Shown here: positions 1 through 8,210 of the stretch, piece by piece
How positions within the stretch are numbered: the stretch's first letter is position 1
Layout of the letters: every line of letters starts with the position of its first letter
Source of the DNA: Ignavibacteria bacterium
Lineage (GTDB): Bacteria > Bacteroidota > Ignavibacteria > Ignavibacteriales > Melioribacteraceae
Length of the DNA stretch: 25,298 bases
Direction of reading: 5' to 3'
Assembly: GCA_027347805.1 (NCBI GenBank)
Contig: DAIEQP010000362.1
Coordinates: 1-25,298 of the forward strand
Made by a program: the position numbers and the translations under genes
Notes under the pieces: generated by a model
The model's database searches: none
Seen by the model: only the letters and a program-made list of their open reading frames with translations
What the model was told of the DNA's origin: nothing

Positions 1-1305
1 TTTTTCACAAATAGAAAGAATAATCCAATTCCTCTTTACCCAGGCGAAAAGACTAGCCCTATTAAGCATATTGTTTTCATATCCAAAGAAAATAGAACTT
101 ACGACGAAATTTTTGGTCATCTTAAAAATGGAAACGGAGATTCTTCGTTAGCCCGGTATGGAACAAACGTTTCCTTTACTAATGAACACAAAACTCTGGA
201 AGTGAAAAACGGGAATGTTATGGTAAATCATTTGGCGCTTGCCAAAGATTTTAGTTACTCTGATAATTTTTATGTAGACTCCGATGTCTCGGCCGATGGG
301 CATCGTTTGCTTTCAAACACTTATCCAAATGAATGGGTTGAAACAAACACCCCGGCTAATTATGGCAGCGACCGTAATTATAAAATGAATTCAAAATCAC
401 CCGGGATGGCCGGAATTAACGGTGCTTCCGGTGCAATTTATCCTGAAGATTATAATGAAGCCGGTTCAATGTGGGATCATATCGTTAGAAACAAAAAAGA
501 ATTTTTCAACTTTGGATTTGGGTTGATGTTTGAGCCATCATCTTATGAACCCGAATACAAATACACCGGTGTAAAATTTTATGTAAATTATCCTTTGCCG
601 GGACCTTTGTTTACCCGTTCATCTAAAATGTATCCGACTTACAATACATCCATCCCTGACCAGTTTAGAATTGATCGGTTTATAAAAGAATTTAATTCAA
701 AATGGGTTGCTGGAAAAAACAAACTCCCGGATATGTTAACTGTAATTATTCCAAACGATCATGGTGCAGGTGAAAGACCAAACGAAGGTTATCCTTTCAG
801 AGAAAGTTATATGGCAGATAATGATCTTGCCGTTGGCAGAATTATTGAATTTCTTTCACACACATCGTACTGGAAAAATATGATTATAGTTATTACCGAG
901 GACGATGCTCAAAACGGTGTTGATCATGTAGACGCGCATAGAAGCATTCTGATGGTTATTTCACCATATGTAAAACGGAATTATGTCTCACATACACATT
1001 ATAGTTTTGGAAGTGTTTTTAAATCTTTCTGGAACGTTCTCGGTATTCCTTATTTAAACCAGTACGATGCCGGGGCAACAGATCTTTCTGATTTTTTTAC
1101 TAACATTCCTGATTTTACTCCATACAAAGCTGTTGATATAGATAGAAGAATTTTTGATCCTCAGAAAGCACTTGATCCTCTTGATGAAAAATTTAATTGG
1201 AAATCTCTAAAAGAATCACCTCAAATTGATAATGTAAAAGACATGATGCGGGAAGCTAAAGAACAGGATAAAGATCGATTGGAAAACCGGGAAAAAATCA
1301 AATGA
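1..1305 (+). CDS. Phosphoesterase / alkaline phosphatase-superfamily protein, 5' end missing
   Basis: The reading frame is open from the first base of the window, so the gene starts upstream; 434 residues are visible. A GTG at 202 is only an internal codon. Visible residues 22-39 hold KHIVFISKENRTYDEIFG, the signature of the phospholipase C/acid phosphatase-like phosphoesterase family (PF04185-like), in which the Glu-Asn and the later acidic and His residues bind metal in the alkaline phosphatase fold. Downstream lie NDHGAGE, ITEDDAQ and DHVDAHR, matching the other metal-binding blocks of the fold. In related bacterial proteins this domain often follows a YncE-like beta-propeller; whether that is so here lies outside the window. 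The family usually acts outside the cytoplasm on phosphomonoesters or diesters. The substrate cannot be told. The stop overlaps the start of the sugar kinase gene (ATGA), so the two are probably co-translated. Confidence 0.85.
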   Translation, partial: FFTNRKNNPIPLYPGEKTSPIKHIVFISKENRTYDEIFGHLKNGNGDSSLARYGTNVSFTNEHKTLEVKNGNVMVNHLALAKDFSYSDNFYVDSDVSADGHRLLSNTYPNEWVETNTPANYGSDRNYKMNSKSPGMAGINGASGAIYPEDYNEAGSMWDHIVRNKKEFFNFGFGLMFEPSSYEPEYKYTGVKFYVNYPLPGPLFTRSSKMYPTYNTSIPDQFRIDRFIKEFNSKWVAGKNKLPDMLTVIIPNDHGAGERPNEGYPFRESYMADNDLAVGRIIEFLSHTSYWKNMIIVITEDDAQNGVDHVDAHRSILMVISPYVKRNYVSHTHYSFGSVFKSFWNVLGIPYLNQYDAGATDLSDFFTNIPDFTPYKAVDIDRRIFDPQKALDPLDEKFNWKSLKESPQIDNVKDMMREAKEQDKDRLENREKIK

Positions 1306-2186
1306 AGCCGTCAATAACATCAATTGGTGAAATTCTATACGATATTTATCCCGATCAAAAAAGATTGGGGGGAGCTCCGTTTAATTTTATCTATCATATT
1401 TGGAAAATTCTGGATAAAGCAAATTTTATTTCAAGTATCGGAGATGATGAAAACGGAAAGGAAATGTTGAATTATCTAAACTCAATTGGGTTTGATACAA
1501 GATACTTAATAATAGATAAACAATATCCAACCGGCTCGGTTCATGTAAAAATTGATGAGAATAAAATTCCACAATATAAAATCACTTACAACTGTTCCTT
1601 TGATCATTTAGTGCTGAACAGTAATGTGGAAAATGTTATTGATAATGAAACGGATATTCTTTCTTTTGGAACATTTACGATGAGAGAAGAAATTTCCCGC
1701 AATACGCTGCTCTCTCTTTTTAAAAAACCGGGAAAGAAATATTTCAGCGACTTGAATCTCCGCCACAATTTATATTCAAAAGATCTTGTCGAAAATATTT
1801 TACACACATGTAATGTTATAAAAATAAACCAGGAAGAGCTGGAAAAAATGCGAAGTTTGTTTTCAATTAGCGCCGATGATGTCGTTGATCAACTTATGAA
1901 TAATTTTAATCTTGAGCTTGTTGCAATTACTTTAGGTGAAAATGGCGCTAAATTATATAATAAGAATAGATACAGTTACTACAAACCTGCAGAAGAAAAC
2001 ATAATCGATACGCTTGGCGCTGGAGATGCGTTCTCGGCAATCCTTTGTCTTGGTTACATGTATAATATTGATCTGGATGAGTTAAACAAACACGCGAATG
2101 ATTTTGCACTTAAGATTTGCCGGGTTAACGGTGCCCTGCCAAAAGAGGATCTAATTTACCTTCCGTATAAAAAAATATTCTACTAA
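1302..2186 (+). CDS. PfkB-family carbohydrate kinase (fructokinase-like)
   Basis: A cytoplasmic sugar kinase of 294 residues, the normal length for the ribokinase/PfkB family, which transfers phosphate from ATP to a sugar or nucleoside hydroxyl. The N-terminal sugar-binding glycines are seen as RLGGAPFN (residues 21-28). The C-terminal family signature DTLGAGDAF is at 236-244, with Asp242 as the catalytic base and GAGD forming the anion hole. ITLGENGAKLY (209-219) is the typical ATP-side strand. The short form with GGAPFN resembles bacterial fructokinases, but sugar specificity cannot be decided from sequence alone. The ATG lies inside ATGA shared with the upstream phosphoesterase stop, which suggests translational coupling. 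A strong hairpin follows 6 bp after the stop codon. Confidence 0.9.
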   Translation: MKPSITSIGEILYDIYPDQKRLGGAPFNFIYHIWKILDKANFISSIGDDENGKEMLNYLNSIGFDTRYLIIDKQYPTGSVHVKIDENKIPQYKITYNCSFDHLVLNSNVENVIDNETDILSFGTFTMREEISRNTLLSLFKKPGKKYFSDLNLRHNLYSKDLVENILHTCNVIKINQEELEKMRSLFSISADDVVDQLMNNFNLELVAITLGENGAKLYNKNRYSYYKPAEENIIDTLGAGDAFSAILCLGYMYNIDLDELNKHANDFALKICRVNGALPKEDLIYLPYKKIFY

Positions 2187-2217
2187 CAAAAAACCCTCAA
2201 AGACAGTTTGAGGGTTC
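2185..2217. terminator. Bidirectional intrinsic terminator between the PfkB kinase and the PEGA lipoprotein
   Basis: A perfect 10-bp stem, aaccctcaaa (2192-2201) pairing with tttgagggtt (2207-2216), has a 5-nt loop. On the minus strand the stem is followed by a TTTTTTG tract, so it should stop transcription of the minus-strand lipoprotein gene. On the plus strand it sits 6 bp after the kinase stop, followed by a weaker cctgtttt. Confidence 0.85.
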
Positions 2218-2237
2218 CTGTTTTAAATCATAATTGA

Positions 2238-2642
2238 TTACTTCTTACCGGGCTTATCCGGTTTAACTGCTTGCTGTGTCAATTCAACATCTACTTTTTC
2301 TGGAAGCAGATTATGCATCGATCCTGTAAACATGTCAATCAACATACCAGGCAGAAAACCGTTAAGCGCATTCCCCCAAAACCAGAACGAAATTTTTCTT
2401 GTTAACTGTGTTTCGTATGCTTCGTATCCTTCTAATTCGAGCTTAACAATATGATTGTTCCCTCTTTCAAGATTAATTACCTGAGGAGTGGTTCCAAACT
2501 TTTTTCCATCAACAGTAATTTTTGCATTTGCTGGATTAGATTTTATCTCGACATCTTGCGTTGTAGTATTAAGTACTGTTGAGCAAGAGCTTAACATCAT
2601 AGTCATAATAATCAATAAAGATGAATAAGCCACCCTTTTCAT
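2238..2642 (-). CDS. PEGA-domain lipoprotein
   Basis: A small envelope lipoprotein of 134 residues. The signal peptide MKRVAYSSLL... ends in a clear lipobox LSSC, so the mature protein is probably lipid-anchored. It is followed by a PEGA-type domain: VEIKSNPANAKITVDGKKFGTTP, then LELEGYEAYE, the repeat-like beta fold common in cell-surface proteins. The last third contains a WGNALNGFLPGMLIDMFTGS stretch, glycine-rich and hydrophobic, that often follows the PEGA unit in Bacteroidota lipoproteins. I chose the ATG at 2642 over the ATG at 2651. The Shine-Dalgarno-like AAAAAAGG directly abuts the upstream ATG but sits about 9 nt before the downstream one. No specific function is known. It stands alone on its strand and is divergent from the DUF362 gene. 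Confidence 0.85.
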   Translation of the reverse strand: MKRVAYSSLLIIMTMMLSSCSTVLNTTTQDVEIKSNPANAKITVDGKKFGTTPQVINLERGNNHIVKLELEGYEAYETQLTRKISFWFWGNALNGFLPGMLIDMFTGSMHNLLPEKVDVELTQQAVKPDKPGKK

Positions 2643-2744
2643 TAAATGCATCCTTTTTTGTTTTATTATCGAATTAATTCTGCAAAAGATTAGAGGCTTA
2701 AAGGATTGCCGAAATACTGCCTTCTACCTGATAAACGAAAGTCA

Positions 2745-2752
2745 TATCTTTG
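2745..2752 (+). promoter_or_regulatory. Candidate Bacteroidota-type -7 promoter box for the DUF362 gene
   Basis: TATCTTTG matches TAnnTTTG, the -7 element of the Bacteroidota housekeeping sigma factor, 56 bp before the DUF362 start. I do not see a good TTTG/TTG -33 partner at the usual 19-21 bp spacing, so this is tentative. Confidence 0.35.
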
Positions 2753-2808
2753 AACTGTTCAATTCTTTTTCATTTGAATTACATTCATTAAATAAATACG
2801 GGTTCAAA

Positions 2809-3951
2809 ATGAAGATTACCAGGCTTTTAATTACGCTAGTTATATCCGGCATTTACTTGATCAACACTTCAGTTTCGTTTTGCCAAACAACTGCACCCAG
2901 CAAACCGGCAACAAATATTGCCGATGCATTAAAACATCCACTCACTGAATTTTCTATGCCGGGTAAATTTCCCGGAAAAGTTATCAAGGTTAATGATTCA
3001 CAATGTATTGCTGATAACAAAATTTCAGCTGATCATGCATATAAAATGGTCTTAAAGGGAATGCTTGAATTAACCGGCGAAAAAAACATTAATGATGCCT
3101 GGTTGAAATTTGTTACTCCAAAAGACCGGATTGGTTTAAAAGTAAATCCTATTGGCGGTCCAACACTTACAACAAGCGTAGAGGTTACACAGGCAATTAT
3201 CAAACAGTTAATTGCGGCTGGTGTTCCAAAAGAAAATATTTTAATATGGGATCGGCGCTCCGCAGATTTGAACGGCGCAGGATTTACAAAAGAAAATTTT
3301 CCGGGAATTAAAATTGTTGCTACTGAATATGCCGACGAAAAAGGTTCCATGTATGATTCAAACGGCAAGCTTTACGGTGAACAAATGATTGACAAAAACT
3401 GGTATTACTGGGCAGACTGTGAAGAAAAATATGATGCCGAGACAATTCCCTACATGATCAACGAAGGTAAGTATTCCTACTTTTCAAAAATTGTAACACA
3501 GATGGTTGATAAAATTATAAATGTTCCGGTTCTGAAAAATGCAGGCGCATCAATTACGCTTTGTTTAAAAAATCTTGCTTACGGCAGCATTACCAACACA
3601 TCAAGACTTCATAAACAATTATGGGCGGAAACCTGTGCCGAAGTTTGTGCATTTCCACCATTACGAGATAAAGTTGTTCTTAATATTGTTGATGCTATTA
3701 AGGGATGCTACAACGGGGGTCCGGCTGCTAATCCCCAGTTTTTTGCAGAATATAAAACTCTACTGTTCGGCAGTGATGCCGTTGCTGTTGATAGAATTGG
3801 TTATGAAATAATTTTGAAAAAAAGAATTGAAGAGAAAATTCAAAAAGAAGAATCTCCTAGAGGTAGAACTTTTATAAATTTTGCACAGGATTTAAAACTT
3901 GGAATTGGAGATTTAGATAAAATCCAGTTAAAACAATTTGAGATGAATTAA
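2809..3951 (+). CDS. Exported DUF362-domain protein
   Basis: A 380-residue protein with a cleavable signal peptide (hydrophobic LLITLVISGIYLI, likely cut near residue 26 at S-F-C-Q or just after). The body matches the DUF362 family: DRIGLKVNPIGGPTLTTSVE (about residues 106-125), then a strand-helix unit ending in NILIWDR, and a late GSDAVAVDRIGYEII segment. DUF362 proteins are often found with iron-sulfur or redox proteins, but their activity is not established. This copy shows no CxxCxxCxxxC ferredoxin motif; scattered cysteines include TCAEVCAF. Start: ATG at 2809 with only a weak CGGG upstream. Its stop codon overlaps the start of the next gene by one base, so the two genes form an operon and are probably made together. 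Confidence 0.85.
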   Translation: MKITRLLITLVISGIYLINTSVSFCQTTAPSKPATNIADALKHPLTEFSMPGKFPGKVIKVNDSQCIADNKISADHAYKMVLKGMLELTGEKNINDAWLKFVTPKDRIGLKVNPIGGPTLTTSVEVTQAIIKQLIAAGVPKENILIWDRRSADLNGAGFTKENFPGIKIVATEYADEKGSMYDSNGKLYGEQMIDKNWYYWADCEEKYDAETIPYMINEGKYSYFSKIVTQMVDKIINVPVLKNAGASITLCLKNLAYGSITNTSRLHKQLWAETCAEVCAFPPLRDKVVLNIVDAIKGCYNGGPAANPQFFAEYKTLLFGSDAVAVDRIGYEIILKKRIEEKIQKEESPRGRTFINFAQDLKLGIGDLDKIQLKQFEMN

Positions 3952-4793
3952 TGATAAAGAAATATTTACTTGTTTTAATTTTAACATCAATAGTTTTTGC
4001 GCAGGCTCCTAAAGATTTTCCGGCAATTACATTATCAGACATTCCAGACGGTAAAATTGAACGGGAAGAAATTTACGATGGAAATAGCTTATGGGGATTT
4101 ATTGACGGAGGGGCAGATGTTTATCTTGAGTATGGATTTGATAAACTCCTCTTTCAGGATGTTAAATGGAAGGGGGAATCTTTCCGCGTCGAGTTTTATA
4201 AAATGATTGATGAAGAAACTGCTTTTGGAATTTTTACTGTTTCAATTCACAAATGTGCAAAAAATGATACACTGACAAAGTGGATTTGCATAACACCATT
4301 CCAAGTTCAGGCAGCTGTTGGAAAATTTTATATTTCAATCGCCAACGAGAAGGGAAATAAATTAACCGGGAAATTTTCTGTAGAGTTATTACAAATAATT
4401 TTATCTAAACAAAAAGAAAAGCTGTTTGCGCTTCCCGATCAAATTGTTCGTTTGACTGACTTGAAGAATATTAACAAAGTAAAATTTATTAAAGGTGATT
4501 TAGGCATGCAAAACGGATTTCCGGAATGGCAGGATTTGTTCAGTAACTTCAAGAACTATAGTATTTATATTCTTCCTTCGGACAGTGATAAATATTATAC
4601 TAATCTGGCAAAAGTAAGTTTTCAATCTGCACAAGATGCCTACAGCTTTATAACTTCCACCGGGATAGAAATCAAAAATTCTCAAAAATATTATTCAACA
4701 AATAAAAATAATCTGCTTAAAGAAATAAAATTACTTTCCGATAAGGAATTATACTATAGCGAAACTAATAGTGGGAAACCCGTTCTGGAATAA
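3951..4793 (+). CDS. Exported DUF6599-like protein
   Basis: A 280-residue protein with a short signal peptide (MIKKYLLVLILTSIVFAQ, cleavage after A or Q near residue 17-18). The core resembles the DUF6599 family. LWGFIDGGADVYLEYGF (about residues 47-63) corresponds to the family's GGAxxYxxYGF block, and VEFYKMIDEETAFGIFT (79-95) to its VxxYxMxxxxxAFGxFS block. The function of the family is unknown. The start codon overlaps the DUF362 stop (TAATG), with GAGATG just upstream as a possible ribosome binding site. The one-base overlap and shared export suggest the DUF362 and DUF6599-like proteins act in the same extracytoplasmic process. Followed by a terminator. Confidence 0.8.
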   Translation: MIKKYLLVLILTSIVFAQAPKDFPAITLSDIPDGKIEREEIYDGNSLWGFIDGGADVYLEYGFDKLLFQDVKWKGESFRVEFYKMIDEETAFGIFTVSIHKCAKNDTLTKWICITPFQVQAAVGKFYISIANEKGNKLTGKFSVELLQIILSKQKEKLFALPDQIVRLTDLKNINKVKFIKGDLGMQNGFPEWQDLFSNFKNYSIYILPSDSDKYYTNLAKVSFQSAQDAYSFITSTGIEIKNSQKYYSTNKNNLLKEIKLLSDKELYYSETNSGKPVLE

Positions 4794-4797
4794 TTAT

Positions 4798-4823
4798 AAA
4801 ACCTCAACACTGGTTGAGGTTTA
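4798..4823. terminator. Bidirectional intrinsic terminator between the DUF6599-like and DoxX genes
   Basis: A perfect 10-bp stem, aaacctcaac (4799-4808) with gttgaggttt (4813-4822), has a 4-nt loop and lies between convergent genes. Plus strand: it starts 5 bp after the DUF6599-like stop and is followed by atttct. Minus strand: it is 19 bp beyond the DoxX stop, and the exit arm gives a TTT run continuing into ataatta. Confidence 0.8.
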
Positions 4824-4841
4824 TTTCTATTGTAAAACTTT

Positions 4842-5246
4842 TTACTTTTTACGCAACTGATCGATACTCCAGATACCGGCACCTGCTGCAGAAAAATAGA
4901 GCCAGATAAAACAGTACAACACCGCTGCAACCCCATTATTTACTGTGGGCCAAAAACTTTGGGGTGCATGAAATTGAAAATATGCAACCGCCATTTCGCC
5001 GGCTAGAATAAAGGCAACCGGACGGGTAAACAACCCGATCAAAATCAATAATCCTCCAAAAGTTTCAAGAACTCCCCCGATTCCTACTTGAGTAAATATT
5101 TGTGCTGTTGCACCATTGGGAGGCATTCCAACCGGGAATGCAAACAATTTCGATGTTCCTGCTAGTATAAAAATTATAGCGGATATTATACGCAAAAGAC
5201 TTTTAAATATTTCCTCTGCCTTAACCCAGGTTTGCAAAATCTTCAT
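4842..5246 (-). CDS. DoxX-family membrane protein
   Basis: A 134-residue inner-membrane protein with four predicted hydrophobic helices. The family signature is visible as ...RIISAIIFILAGTSKLF near the N-terminus, GGVLETFGGLLILIGLFTRPVA in the middle, then AVAYFQFH and NNGVAAVLYCFIWLYF. DoxX-like proteins are small membrane proteins of mixed or unknown role; some are linked to quinone chemistry or redox stress. I set the start at the ATG at 5246 rather than the in-frame ATG at 5297. The 5246 ATG is preceded by AAAGGGAAAGAAG, whereas the longer version would add 17 basic residues and overlap the YciI-like gene. It probably forms a two-gene operon with that gene (47-bp gap). Confidence 0.85.
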   Translation of the reverse strand: MKILQTWVKAEEIFKSLLRIISAIIFILAGTSKLFAFPVGMPPNGATAQIFTQVGIGGVLETFGGLLILIGLFTRPVAFILAGEMAVAYFQFHAPQSFWPTVNNGVAAVLYCFIWLYFSAAGAGIWSIDQLRKK

Positions 5247-5293
5247 TATACTTCTTTCCCTTTGTAATATTAGTTTAACAAATTTTATCAGTC

Positions 5294-5677
5294 TCAATTT
5301 TTATCTGGATAAACAAATGAAGTGTTCTCTTCCTTTATTTTAATCGGACGTATTTCTATTCTGGCTGTATTTCCAAATTGAAATTCTGGATTTCCTTTTG
5401 CAATTTTTATTGCTTCGTCAATATCAGCGGCATTTATGTGGTAATAACCGACTATCACTTCTTTTGACTCAACAAAATATTTTTCTTTCCATTCACCCGA
5501 TGAATTTGAAAGAATTATTCCTTCCCTTAACAGCGGCTGTGCAGATTTCAATTTACAATCGGCAGTTAAATCATCTATATATTCTTTACACTTATTTAAA
5601 AACTGGAGATGATATTCTTCTGACCAGGATGCGTGGTGATCAATTTCGTTTCGAATGAGCAGCATAAATTCTTTCAT
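5294..5677 (-). CDS. YciI-like (YCII-related domain) protein
   Basis: A 127-residue soluble protein starting MKEFMLLIRNE, with the ferredoxin-like layout of the YCII/DGPF family. It has a first strand with MLLI, a helix around HLQFLNKCKEYIDDL, and the loop QPLLREGIILS (equivalent to the GPLLDPEGG region). It then has EVIVGYYHINAADIDEAIKIAKGNPEFQFG, where the usual GYYxIxAxxxxEAxxxAxxxP motif is clear, and ends with IEIRPI. Members include small enzymes and sigma-factor-associated proteins, and most have no assigned reaction. The family's His-Asp pair is not obvious here beyond His13-His14. Strong ribosome site AAGGGA six bases before the ATG. Upstream of the DoxX-like gene on the same strand. 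Confidence 0.8.
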   Translation of the reverse strand: MKEFMLLIRNEIDHHASWSEEYHLQFLNKCKEYIDDLTADCKLKSAQPLLREGIILSNSSGEWKEKYFVESKEVIVGYYHINAADIDEAIKIAKGNPEFQFGNTARIEIRPIKIKEENTSFVYPDKN

Positions 5678-5819
5678 TTATGTCCCTTCAATTGTTTTAA
5701 TTATATCATATTCCACTTCGGAAGATCATGAATAACAAATTTCTTTCAGAAATAATTCATAATTGAGAGTTTATGTTGCTAAAGAAAGAATAAAATATTC
5801 AAGGTGAGTTTATTAAATC

Positions 5820-5849
5820 AAGCTGTCACGGTTTATTCCGTGACAGCTT
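5820..5849 (-). terminator. Hairpin terminator downstream of the VIT/VWA-like gene
   Basis: A perfect 12-bp stem, aagctgtcacgg (5820-5831) with ccgtgacagctt (5838-5849), and a 6-nt loop, starts 11 bp beyond the stop codon. The exit side on the minus strand is gatttaataaa, so the U-tract is imperfect, but this is the strongest stem in the region. Confidence 0.75.
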
Positions 5850-5860
5850 TAATGAATTAC

Positions 5861-7996
5861 TTATTTCATATATACAAGTTTTAGAGACTTATTTATTCCC
5901 GCTCCGTTTACATTGAAAATATATATTCCGCTAGATACCTGTCTTCCTTCGTCATCTTTTCCATTCCATACAAGATTAATTATACTCTTTCCTTTAAAGT
6001 CATCAATATTGAATGTTTTGACAACCTGTCCCAACATATTATAAATCTTAAATGAAATACTCTTGCCAATCATATTTGCTGTTAGTTTTATTGTTATTGT
6101 TACTTGCGGATTAAATGGATTAGGATAAGCGCCCAAAGAAAATTCTGATGGGAGTTCTTTGTCATCTTCAATTCCTGTTTGTCCCGGTGTTTTTCCATCT
6201 TCTTTATAACAATCTTTGCACCAGCTTGTTGTATCTTCAAGAGCCAGGAATGCTGTATAATTTGTAAGTACTTTATTACTTATGCTAAGGTTCATTACTT
6301 CATTTATAGTTGAATTAGTAATGTTTCCCGTTAATAATGAATTGATATAAGAACTGGCCCACATTTTCTGAATAACATCTTCACCGATTTTATCCGTGCC
6401 ATCAGTAACAACCATAGTCTGATTAAATGGTGATGTATTATATGATCCGGATGTTTTAATTATAAATGGAAACTTCCCGATGAATTTACCAACCTGCATC
6501 ACTGGTTTTTTTAGTGTTACCGTTGATGCTGAACTCCCCATTGCCTGCCGGGCATAACAAAAACCATCTTGCAGCGTAGTATAAAGATCAAATGCATTGA
6601 TAGTGCCGCCAATTTTTTGGTAAACATCTGAAACACTGGCAGAAATTCCATTTGAAATTTTTTGATAAGTTCCGCCGGTTAGTTTGGAAAGATTATCATA
6701 AAAATATTCATTACCTATATAAGAACGATTATTGAAATAATAGTAATAATAGTTTTTATCATTATAATCTAGAATGTAGGTCGGAATATTTATCGTCATG
6801 ATTTTTTGTAAATCCGAAATTGCCTGGTTGCCATTTGTATTACTTCCGAGTTGATCGGAATTGGAAATTAGATAAACAATACCCCCGCCATTCTTTACAA
6901 TAAAATCGTACCCTTCTCTCATTAGTGCAGGAAGGTTTGAATACGTTGCAATTGAATTCTCAGATAAACTGTTGAATGCGGTCGTGATCGAAGTTTTGTC
7001 GGCATTTATCCAGTTGCTGCTTAGTTTTCCAATATTCAGGCTTGAATAGAAAACATTAAATTTATCGTTGCCGCTGTAATTGGTAGAAATTGCTGATTTG
7101 ACAGCATCGATTAACTGAGCTCTTGTTGAATTGCTTTTTTGTGAATCAAAATCCAGAAGCAGCAAAACTTTCTTAGGAGTAGCACTAAGAGAGTTTCCTG
7201 GCAATATCGCAAGCTGATAATATCCTTCATCAGTTTTTGTATTAAAAAATTTCAGATACACACCATTAAGCATAGGGTTGTTAAATGAAAGGTTGTAAGG
7301 CAGCGATGTATTGTAATTATTCAGATCGTATTTTATATGCTCTCCAAAAAATGGATCGGAACGATTAACAAAAGGAGTTGTAATATTCGATACATTTGGA
7401 TTTGCCCACTCTTCGGTTCTCCATGTAATCACTTCAACATTTGCTGGCCGGTTTAAAGAAGCGCTCAGCCAATCAATTGGAATTGGTGTTGAGACATATG
7501 AATCGGTCCATGTTACAGGCGTCATATAAGTAATTCTGACTTTTCTCGTACCGGCACGATCCATAGGATAAACTCTAAGTTCATAATTTCTGCTTCCTGT
7601 TTTTTTCAGAATTGCCGGGTCTTTTCTTCGATTAACAATACCTTCATAAATTGAAGACGCACTCCATACATCAAGAATTTTTCCTTTACTGATTTTACCA
7701 TTATCAAGCCACAACCATAAGTCTGTTACAAAGCTTCCCTCCGGTAAAGTAAAACTCATAACAGTTTCTAATTGGCTGCCGCTAAGAAAATTTCCCCCGC
7801 GAGCAGAAAATGTTAGATATGCACTTACCTGACTATAAATTCCCTTTGATCCAACAGAGAATACAGCTTCCTCGATAGTTCCCCTTGAAGAATACCAGGT
7901 AGCCTGGGGATCCTGAACATTTAAATATGTTTGAGCAGATACTTTTAAAGAAATTAATAGGAATAAAAACAATAAAACTGTTTTTTTTGCGACCAT
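5861..7996 (-). CDS. Secreted VIT/VWA-like protein with C-terminal type IX secretion sorting domain
   Basis: A 711-residue exported protein. The signal peptide (residues 1-21) ends in VSA-Q. Residues about 30-165 resemble a VIT domain, with YEGIVNRRKDPAIL (117-130) and VYPMDRAGTRKVRITYMTPV (142-161), which match the family's YExIxxxxxDPALL and GExRxVxLxYxxPL blocks. Residues about 275-470 look like a von Willebrand A domain starting KKVLLLLDFDSQ. The MIDAS motif DxSxS is degenerate (D282, D284, Q286), so classical metal binding is doubtful. After a middle region with NKVLTNYTAFLALE (574-587), the protein ends in a FlgD-like beta sandwich (about 621-711): YPNPFNPQ, YNMLGQVVKTF, then VSSGIYIF. 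This is a type A sorting signal for type IX secretion, implying secretion or surface attachment. Start ATG at 7996 has a strong AGGGGG ribosome site. Confidence 0.85.
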   Translation of the reverse strand: MVAKKTVLLFLFLLISLKVSAQTYLNVQDPQATWYSSRGTIEEAVFSVGSKGIYSQVSAYLTFSARGGNFLSGSQLETVMSFTLPEGSFVTDLWLWLDNGKISKGKILDVWSASSIYEGIVNRRKDPAILKKTGSRNYELRVYPMDRAGTRKVRITYMTPVTWTDSYVSTPIPIDWLSASLNRPANVEVITWRTEEWANPNVSNITTPFVNRSDPFFGEHIKYDLNNYNTSLPYNLSFNNPMLNGVYLKFFNTKTDEGYYQLAILPGNSLSATPKKVLLLLDFDSQKSNSTRAQLIDAVKSAISTNYSGNDKFNVFYSSLNIGKLSSNWINADKTSITTAFNSLSENSIATYSNLPALMREGYDFIVKNGGGIVYLISNSDQLGSNTNGNQAISDLQKIMTINIPTYILDYNDKNYYYYYFNNRSYIGNEYFYDNLSKLTGGTYQKISNGISASVSDVYQKIGGTINAFDLYTTLQDGFCYARQAMGSSASTVTLKKPVMQVGKFIGKFPFIIKTSGSYNTSPFNQTMVVTDGTDKIGEDVIQKMWASSYINSLLTGNITNSTINEVMNLSISNKVLTNYTAFLALEDTTSWCKDCYKEDGKTPGQTGIEDDKELPSEFSLGAYPNPFNPQVTITIKLTANMIGKSISFKIYNMLGQVVKTFNIDDFKGKSIINLVWNGKDDEGRQVSSGIYIFNVNGAGINKSLKLVYMK

Positions 7997-8210
7997 GACG
8001 GCCCCCTGTATTTGTTGAGTGATAAATATTCGAGAAGAATTTTATCTATATAAAAGAAAAACTTCCTTTACTATGTTTTGCCCCATCGTTTAGTAGGATT
8101 ACAACAATCATACCCAACCAAATATCAAGAATAAAGAGAAAAATTTTACTCTTTCGAATTTTATAAACGAATTAATTTCGCGGAGAAAAAAGATTTTGCA
8201 CGATTAATTA

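Noticed and set aside
3575..3811. Open frame on the plus strand inside the DUF362 gene
   Set aside because: It lies wholly within a well supported coding frame and its product has no recognisable features.
5247..5297. Longer N-terminus for the DoxX protein
   Set aside because: It would overlap the YciI-like gene and lacks a ribosome site, whereas the ATG at 5246 has one.
5730..5766. Nested inverted repeats (atgaat...attcat around atttct...agaaat) upstream of the YciI-like gene
   Set aside because: AT-only arms with an uneven 5-nt bulge; too weak to call a regulatory hairpin.
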